This document shows, in pieces, positions 14,636 to 20,453 of a stretch of 20,453 bases of DNA. The DNA is from JANOYC01 sp031428675. Lineage in GTDB: Bacteria; Actinomycetota; Actinomycetes; Actinomycetales; Microbacteriaceae. Numbering within the stretch: the first letter of the stretch is position 1; every line of letters starts with the position of its first letter. The stretch is taken from contig JANOYC010000063.1 of NCBI GenBank assembly GCA_031428675.1, positions 1-20,453 of the forward strand. Direction: 5' to 3'. The position numbers and the translations under genes were made by a program. The notes beneath the pieces were generated by a model. It was not told the DNA's origin. It ran no database searches and saw only the letters and a program-made list of their open reading frames with translations.

Positions 14636-17600
14636 CGAGTCAGCTCCATAGCGTCCGTCTCTTTCGTCCCCTCGACCGCCATCCAGGCGATCAGGCGCAC
14701 GTCATCCCTCGCGATGGGCGGAAGCGGCTCGACCTTCTCGGCGGGCTGGATGCCGAATCCGTCGAGTACTTGGATAATCGCGGCGACGACCGCCTCGGGA
14801 TTCCCAGGGGTGCGCAACGCGGCCCGCATCGCCTTCCTGGCCTTAGTGGTCGGCACGGTGTTGAGCCGCTTGATCGTCTGGAGCTGCGAGGAACCCAGGT
14901 GGCCTCCCTTGTTCAGGATGACTTCTCGCGCGTCGCGGAACGAGGCAGGAATCTCGGCCGCGAGGGCGTTGGGATCGGTGGAGCGCATCCACTCGTCGTG
15001 AGCATCCTCTTGCGCGAGCGCCCACGCCTCATAAGCCGCGCGGAATGCCTCGTCGGGCAGGGAACGTGGCCTGTCCGACTTGCCGGGGTCTGCCGTGACG
15101 AGCGAGATCAGCGTGTCATCGACCACTACCTTCCCATCCTCATCGGCGACGGGATGCCAGGTGTCGTCGGCGTTGACGTTTCGGAACCAGACGTGGCCGG
15201 TGTCGCCCATTTTCATGCAGAAGACGAAGGAGCGCCCGGAGACCGCTGGGTTCACGAAGCCGCTACCGACGCCGTAGGGCAGGTCTTCGAGCCGCCCTCG
15301 GAGCGACTGGTCGGCCTCGAACGCGTTGGCGAGACGTCGCCGGTACTCTTCGCCCGAGCCTGCCGCTGAGCCGCCGCCTTGCTCGATGAGTTCTTCGATC
15401 TCGTCGATGATCGCGTCGGGGTCGTAGTGCTCCTGTGGCGGGTAGTGCGACACACCGGGGAGCACCTTGCCCGCGCCGATTGCGGCGTCCGCCTGCCTCA
15501 ACTTGCGGATCAGGGTCTGCTCCAGACCGAGGAACTCATCGAGGTGTGCGGCGGGGAAGAACACGCCGAGTTCGATCGACTTGTGCTGGCTTCCGATGCG
15601 ATCGACGCGGCCGTGGCGCTGCACGATGCGCATCGGGTTCCACGGCAGGTCGTAGTTGACGATGTGGGCAGCCTGCTGGAGGTTAACACCCTCGGCGAGC
15701 ACGTCGGTGGTCAGCAGGATGTCGTAGAGGTCGGCCTCGATTGGCGTACCGTCCTCGCGGAGCTGACCCGCGGTACGCGGCGCGAAGTTTGCGACCGCTT
15801 TCGCGCGGGTCGGCTGGTCAATGCCCCCTCGCTTGCCGGACGCAAACTCTCCGATTACCGCGGGGGCGACCCGACCGCGGTAAGCGGCGAGCGGCGAGCT
15901 AGCGGGCACCGCCTCCAGCGAATCGACGAGTCGCTCGTGCAGATCGCGGATGGTGTCCGCGTAGGTCGAGAACACGATGACTTTCCGTCGGTCGCCAGCC
16001 GGGGCGTTTGTCACCGCGGGCTTCTCCGCCTCTGCCGCGATACGTCCCAGCTCCGCCAGAAGCGCAGCGACTTTCGGCTCCGAATTGTGCGCCGCCGCTT
16101 CGGCGAGTGACTGAAGTTGCCGAATCAGCACCAGGTCACGTTCGACATCGGATGCGAGCAGTTCCGCATCGTAGAGCGCAGCCGGGGTCGCCTGGTGTTC
16201 GGTGTCCTCATCGAGTCCCGCGACAATCTCGTCGAGGTCCTCCGACTCGGAGTTGACGTAGTCGCGGAGCGCCCCACCGATCAGCACCGTGCCTTTGTCG
16301 AGCGCGGACAGGAATGCCTCGTGCGTCTGGATAAGCACACCGAGCGTGCCCGCAAGCGCCGTCGGCGACGATTCGAGGCGCTTGAGGAGGGCGGAACGGA
16401 GCAGGCCCATGTTCGACACTTCGGTCTTGTTGAGATCTTCGGCCTTTAGATACCGGCTCGATACATACCGTGCGAGCAGGAGCCGCCCCGCGTCGGCGCG
16501 GCGCACGCTGAACGAGGCGACGTGGGCCTCACTCTCCGGGATGTCCAGCGCATAGGTGACGGCGTTGACGAGATCTTCACCCGGTTCGTCGAGCTGGTAG
16601 TCGACGCGGCTCACCTCAGCGTCGGGGAACTCGACGGGGATCTTCCTGCCGCCCGGCCCGACGATCGTCTCGCCTCGGTAATTGTCCTTGACGAATCTCC
16701 TGGTCCGTCGCACCGCGACCTGATCCATCAGGTCGAACAGGTGCGCCGGCGTCAAGGCCTCCGGGTCGAGGGCCTGGGCATCGCGGATGTAGGTGCGGAT
16801 CGATGGGATGCCGATGGAGGCGAAGCGCGCGTCGTCACGGATGAAGTACTTCACCAACGTCTCGAGGTCGATGAGCGAGTTGTTCACCGGCGTTGCCGTG
16901 AGGAGAACGACCTTCTTCGGGTGCCGCCCGGCGAGGATGATCCGGTCGAGCGCCGCGGAGCGCGCCGCGCCCGCGTTCCGCAGGTTGTGCGCCTCGTCAA
17001 CGATGATCAGTGCGGCATCCTCGGCACGCTCGTAGAAGCTGTTGTGCTCCGGCTGGGTCGGATCCATCCGACTTCGGATCTCCTCGTAGGAGTGTACGGA
17101 GACACGACGTGAGATGTCGTACTGCTCCAGAACCGGGTCCCATACCGAAGCCTTCAGCGCCGCGGGGGCTGCCACAAGCACGCGTTGCCTCTGCTCCTCC
17201 GTGGCAGCCGCGATCACCTCGAGGGCGAGGAAGGTCTTGCCGAGTCCTACCTCGTCGGCGACGAGCACACCGCCGATCTCGTCCAGCAGGCGCCGCATCC
17301 GCTTCACCCCGTCGGCCTGGAACCGGGTCAGCTCGAAGCGCGTCGGCCCGACCTGCTCATCGTCGAGGTGCTCGCCGTAGCGGGCGAGCAGCATGCGAAG
17401 GAAGACGCTCCACGGGGTGTGCTCGGCCCACAGCGGCTCGTACAGTCCGGCCAGGTCGAAGGCCTCGGAGTCCGCCCAGCACTCCTCGAACCAGTCGATC
17501 ACCTGCGGTGTCGAGCCGTGCTGCCCGGACGCGCCCACGTTCAACTCCGCGTTGCGCGTGAGGCCCGCGTAGGTCAGGTTTGACGATCCTGCGAGATAGG

Positions 17601-18081
17601 CGGGATGCGTCGGGTGGTGGCTGATGAACGCCTTACCATGCAGAAACCCGCCCGTGTACCGGCGGATCTCCACGATCGGCTCGCCGCGTTCGTCGGCGGC
17701 GCGCAGCCACGCCACGAGGCGCTTCGCCGACTGCGTCGCCCTCAGCTCGAAGCCGAGCGCATCGCGCTCCGCCTTCAACCACCGCACATGATCGGTCAGC
17801 GCAGCATCGAGCCGCTTCTGGAGCGCTACACCGGCATCCACCGGAAGCAACGGATCGGGCACGGGGTCAGCGCCGAGGAGGATTCGGATGCGCGGCAGCT
17901 TCTCAAGCTCGTCGGCGAGCAACAGAAAGCCCGCCGGGTTGATGTAGGCCGTGGCAATTGCCGCGCTGGGAGGGACCGCGAGCGCCTCCCGGTTCACACG
18001 GAACATGCGGCGAACTTCTTCCCGCACCGTCATCGGTGGCGCAATCCGGTTCGTCGCGAAAACGGGGAGCTGCTCGGTCAT
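14632..18081 (-). CDS. PLD nuclease / SNF2 helicase fusion
   Basis: An 1149-residue two-domain protein expected to couple DNA translocation with cleavage. The N-terminal phospholipase D-type nuclease domain (about 1-215) carries one HKD-like signature: LHGKAFI at 147-153, then AGSSNLTYAGLTRNAELNVG at 164-183. A single motif implies dimerisation for activity. The SNF2 motor follows, with Walker A EVGLGKT at 277-283, DEAH at 362-365, TATP at 395-398 and, in the second lobe, LTTDVLAEGVNLQQA and QRHGRVDRIGS. A C-terminal region of about 300 residues has no motif I recognise. The ATG at 18081 was chosen because it overlaps the methylase stop as ATGA; the frame stays open further upstream only as out-of-frame methylase sequence. 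It is presumably the effector or remodelling arm of the restriction-like operon. Confidence 0.9.
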   Translation of the reverse strand: MTEQLPVFATNRIAPPMTVREEVRRMFRVNREALAVPPSAAIATAYINPAGFLLLADELEKLPRIRILLGADPVPDPLLPVDAGVALQKRLDAALTDHVRWLKAERDALGFELRATQSAKRLVAWLRAADERGEPIVEIRRYTGGFLHGKAFISHHPTHPAYLAGSSNLTYAGLTRNAELNVGASGQHGSTPQVIDWFEECWADSEAFDLAGLYEPLWAEHTPWSVFLRMLLARYGEHLDDEQVGPTRFELTRFQADGVKRMRRLLDEIGGVLVADEVGLGKTFLALEVIAAATEEQRQRVLVAAPAALKASVWDPVLEQYDISRRVSVHSYEEIRSRMDPTQPEHNSFYERAEDAALIIVDEAHNLRNAGAARSAALDRIILAGRHPKKVVLLTATPVNNSLIDLETLVKYFIRDDARFASIGIPSIRTYIRDAQALDPEALTPAHLFDLMDQVAVRRTRRFVKDNYRGETIVGPGGRKIPVEFPDAEVSRVDYQLDEPGEDLVNAVTYALDIPESEAHVASFSVRRADAGRLLLARYVSSRYLKAEDLNKTEVSNMGLLRSALLKRLESSPTALAGTLGVLIQTHEAFLSALDKGTVLIGGALRDYVNSESEDLDEIVAGLDEDTEHQATPAALYDAELLASDVERDLVLIRQLQSLAEAAAHNSEPKVAALLAELGRIAAEAEKPAVTNAPAGDRRKVIVFSTYADTIRDLHERLVDSLEAVPASSPLAAYRGRVAPAVIGEFASGKRGGIDQPTRAKAVANFAPRTAGQLREDGTPIEADLYDILLTTDVLAEGVNLQQAAHIVNYDLPWNPMRIVQRHGRVDRIGSQHKSIELGVFFPAAHLDEFLGLEQTLIRKLRQADAAIGAGKVLPGVSHYPPQEHYDPDAIIDEIEELIEQGGGSAAGSGEEYRRRLANAFEADQSLRGRLEDLPYGVGSGFVNPAVSGRSFVFCMKMGDTGHVWFRNVNADDTWHPVADEDGKVVVDDTLISLVTADPGKSDRPRSLPDEAFRAAYEAWALAQEDAHDEWMRSTDPNALAAEIPASFRDAREVILNKGGHLGSSQLQTIKRLNTVPTTKARKAMRAALRTPGNPEAVVAAIIQVLDGFGIQPAEKVEPLPPIARDDVRLIAWMAVEGTKETDAMELTR

Positions 18082-20453
18082 GCCGCGTCCTTCCACTGCT
18101 CGTAGTACGCGAGGACACGCTCCAGCCGAGCGCCGTAGCTCCAGCCACGATGGAAAGTGGCGAAGACGTGCTCCACCTGCTGCGGCGTCAGCCCGTAGAG
18201 GAGCGACACGAGCGCGTCGAGTTCCGCGATGAGCTCCGTCTTTGTCGGTTCGGCGTTGGCCGTGCCAACTTCGACACCAACCTCGGCAGCCCACGTCTCA
18301 TATCGCTCATCTATTGCAGCGAGACGACCGGCGATGCTCACGATCCGATCTGCGAGGACGCCAGATTTGTCCCTGGCTGGAACGCCCATCGCGTTGAGCA
18401 CCTCGAACGTGAAGTTCATCTCCGTGAGAAGGCGTACCTGCCAGTCGAAAGGGATTGATGCCAGCACCCCGAGAGCAAACGCCTCGTCTCGTGGCCCACC
18501 TTGAAGCAAGTGCATGACGGACGCCGAGTCATCCGTCGCGCATCCCGGAGGAAGCAGCGCAATGATACAGGTGCGGCTGTCGGTGGCACGGCTGATCCAC
18601 CGCGTAGCGATCCTTGGGCGGTCGATGGGCAAGTGATCCAGCTCGTAGCTACGTCCGAAATGTGCTGACCTGCGATTACGCCCTGCGGACGAGAGGTAAG
18701 CGAGGTAGGCACGTCGGAACTCATGCGAGTCCAGCCCGGCACGCGGAGAGGCAGCGTCAGCATCCCAGATGTTGAAGGAGCGCCCACTTCTGAGAAAAAC
18801 GGGGTTCTCTGTCGCTCGGGTGATCGACTTCCACGTCAACAGGTCGCCACGGGTCGGGCGGAGCCTCCAGCCATCGCCTCCTTCTCCAAACGGGCGGTGT
18901 CGCTTCATCGCCCGAAACACGTCGACCGACTTCCCGTCCGGGATAGCCAAGAACGCTGCGGTGTCGGTCCAAGTGAGGAACTCAGGAACGGGAACGGAGG
19001 CGAGTGCAGACACACCGCTACGGAAGGAAGCCTCCGACGCGAACGGCCCTCCGAAACTCACTTCGGTTCCTGGAGACCGCTCAAGGACCGTAAGCCCGAT
19101 TGTGTAGCGAGGCTCCATGTCGAACGCCCATCGCCCAGCATTCTCGATGAGGCATACGGACGCGAAAGTACCTTCCCCGGCAATGCGACGCCGCCATTGC
19201 TCAAGGCCAGAACCCGATTGCGCACCGCGCGGGAGCACAAGCCCAATGCGTCCGCGTTCACGAACCGCGTCCCAGTTCCTCCAAGCGAACGCCTGGTACA
19301 GATCTACATGCCCCGATCCAAGCCCTGGCCACCGGCGCTTGAGGAGCGCGGTTCGCATTCGATCCTGAGCTTCAGACTCAGCGACGAATGCTGCCGCGAG
19401 ATCCGGGCGTTCGGAGCGGAGGGCGCTGATTCGCTGCTCTTTCGCGTCATCGTCGAGCAGGATTACGCCGGGGAATCTAAGGTTCCACCAGCGGTCCTCT
19501 TTCAGGTATGGCGCCTCCCACGGCGGGTTCCCCACCAACGCATCGAAGCCAGGCCGCTCTCGTAGAAACACCTCTGGGAACAGGAACGGCATGTGCGCGG
19601 GCTGGAGCGGATCGACGGCTTCGCGCACTTCGCGCATCGCCGCGAGTGCGACGAACTGCTCGGCGTCCCATGCCTCGTCAATCGTCACGCCGAGGCGCTT
19701 GGCGACGGCCACGTCGAAGATCGCCTTGGCCGGGGCTGCCGCGTCTCGCGCTTTCGCGAGCATCTCCGCACCGGCGGCAACCTCTGACTTGTCGGCCTCC
19801 GATGCGTTCGCGTAGTCGATGAGGAGGTCGCGCGCGGCCGTCAGCGGCTCCCGGATGATCTGCTCGAACAGGCCGTCAGCGTTCAGTGCGTCCATCGCCT
19901 CGTCGATCGTGCCGATGCCGGTGAGAGAGTTGGCGAGGACGAGTCCGTGATCGAGGCTCGACATCGGCAGGCCGGGCACGAAGGTGTGAATCCAGAGTGC
20001 GAGCTGCGACAACTCGACGGCGAGCGGGTTGATGTCGAGGCCGTAGATGCAGCGGCGGGCCACCTGACGGCGAAGGAGCTGGCCGTCAGTGACCGCCTTC
20101 GCGCCTTCGGTGTCCTGCCCGAGCGCCTCGCGGGCCTTCTCGGCTAGGCGGGCGAGTTCGGCGCGAACGCCAGGCACCTCGGTGGCAGTGAGGAAGTCGC
20201 GCATGCCGCGCTCGATCTTGTCCACGGCGGCGACGAGGAAGTGCGCGGAGCCCATCGCCAGGTCGGCCACACGGAAGTCGAAGAACGCGTCAGCAGCCTG
20301 GCGTTCCTTGCCCTCGTCCATCAGGGTCGTGATGCGGTCGAGATGGGCCTTGAGTGCGGGCTCGACCGAACGCTCGATGAGGTGGTCGACGACGATCTTC
20401 GGCGTGTAGTAGGAGCCGGTTGCCTTGCGCTCCCCCGAGGCCGAGTGGAAGTA
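18078..20453 (-). CDS. N6-adenine DNA methylase, 5' end outside window
   Basis: Large adenine methyltransferase of the Eco57I/PglX type; 791 codons are in the window and the frame is open to the right edge. Visible features in order: ERKATGSYYTPKIVVDHLIE near the edge, the usual lead-in to the catalytic fold; motif I as VADLAMGSAHFLVAAVD at about 20304-20256 (AdoMet binding, with GSA in place of the common GSG); YGLDINPLAVELSQLALW, motif II-like; and the catalytic NPPW in LVGNPPWEAP near 19527. A target-recognition region probably follows (HVDLYQAFAWR, IGLVLPRG). The C-terminus ends at a TGA overlapping the PLD/SNF2 start. It could act as a stand-alone modification enzyme marking self DNA, or as a BREX PglX-like subunit. 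No PglZ, BrxC or DrmA/B homologue is in the window, so the system type cannot be settled. Confidence 0.9.
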   Translation of the reverse strand, partial: YFHSASGERKATGSYYTPKIVVDHLIERSVEPALKAHLDRITTLMDEGKERQAADAFFDFRVADLAMGSAHFLVAAVDKIERGMRDFLTATEVPGVRAELARLAEKAREALGQDTEGAKAVTDGQLLRRQVARRCIYGLDINPLAVELSQLALWIHTFVPGLPMSSLDHGLVLANSLTGIGTIDEAMDALNADGLFEQIIREPLTAARDLLIDYANASEADKSEVAAGAEMLAKARDAAAPAKAIFDVAVAKRLGVTIDEAWDAEQFVALAAMREVREAVDPLQPAHMPFLFPEVFLRERPGFDALVGNPPWEAPYLKEDRWWNLRFPGVILLDDDAKEQRISALRSERPDLAAAFVAESEAQDRMRTALLKRRWPGLGSGHVDLYQAFAWRNWDAVRERGRIGLVLPRGAQSGSGLEQWRRRIAGEGTFASVCLIENAGRWAFDMEPRYTIGLTVLERSPGTEVSFGGPFASEASFRSGVSALASVPVPEFLTWTDTAAFLAIPDGKSVDVFRAMKRHRPFGEGGDGWRLRPTRGDLLTWKSITRATENPVFLRSGRSFNIWDADAASPRAGLDSHEFRRAYLAYLSSAGRNRRSAHFGRSYELDHLPIDRPRIATRWISRATDSRTCIIALLPPGCATDDSASVMHLLQGGPRDEAFALGVLASIPFDWQVRLLTEMNFTFEVLNAMGVPARDKSGVLADRIVSIAGRLAAIDERYETWAAEVGVEVGTANAEPTKTELIAELDALVSLLYGLTPQQVEHVFATFHRGWSYGARLERVLAYYEQWKDAA

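Noticed and set aside
14632..20453. Canonical DISARM or BREX call
   Set aside because: No DrmA, DrmB, PglZ, BrxC or Lon-type homologue is seen in the window, and the PLD domain is fused to SNF2; only a general resemblance can be claimed.
1..20453. CRISPR arrays, tRNA or rRNA genes
   Set aside because: No regularly spaced repeats, no tRNA arm patterns and no rRNA-like sequence were found by eye on either strand.

Overview
High-GC DNA with the codon usage and gene content of an actinomycete. The N-terminal sequence of the anchored LamG-type protein and the degenerate 'ccctgagcctgtc'-like repeats inside that gene suggest Microbacteriaceae, perhaps Microbacterium. That placement is inference from memory of such genomes, not a search. 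No rRNA, tRNA or CRISPR array was seen.

Layout. (1) 1-710: a decayed HigA-family antitoxin on the minus strand, interrupted by a single in-frame amber codon, with at most a short tail of its toxin partner. (2) 748-3989, plus strand: a 20-bp perfect palindrome, then a likely operon of an unknown membrane protein, a multi-pass NarL-type sensor kinase and a LuxR-type response regulator (ATGA overlap between the last two). (3) 3990-4715: mostly empty, with one possible 55-codon minus-strand gene. (4) 4716-5926: an anchored LamG-like gene broken by a frameshift at a C-run, a nonsense codon and loss of its 3' end. (5) 5926-7665: a scar of juxtaposed remnants on the minus strand: a P-loop piece resembling the helicase domain of MobF (TrwC/TraA-type) relaxases, a membrane-anchored protein with HTH/SANT-like segments, the last 93 codons of a second HelD-like helicase, and an IS256-family transposase piece. 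(6) 7697-20453, minus strand: a large, apparently intact defence-type operon, read from the right edge leftwards.

The operon is: N6-adenine methylase of the Eco57I/PglX type (5' end outside the window), PLD-nuclease/SNF2 helicase fusion, second SNF2 helicase, HelD-like UvrD/Rep helicase, membrane-anchored Ras-like GTPase, and an unknown 257-aa protein. The first three junctions are all 4-base ATGA overlaps, so the first four genes are very probably translationally coupled. The methylase and PLD/SNF2 genes recall composite anti-phage restriction systems such as DISARM, but no DrmA or DrmB homologue is visible here, and the HelD-like + GTPase + unknown-protein tail is not part of any canonical system I can name.

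The most interesting point is that the tail seems to exist twice. The intact set is HelD-like / membrane-anchored GTPase / unknown protein. The decayed set directly downstream is HelD-like (3' remnant) / membrane-anchored HTH protein / further fragments. This suggests HelD-headed accessory cassettes with variable second genes, exchanged or duplicated at the 3' end of a restriction operon. Left of the operon several genes are damaged, while the six operon genes show no disruption, consistent with selection acting on the operon.
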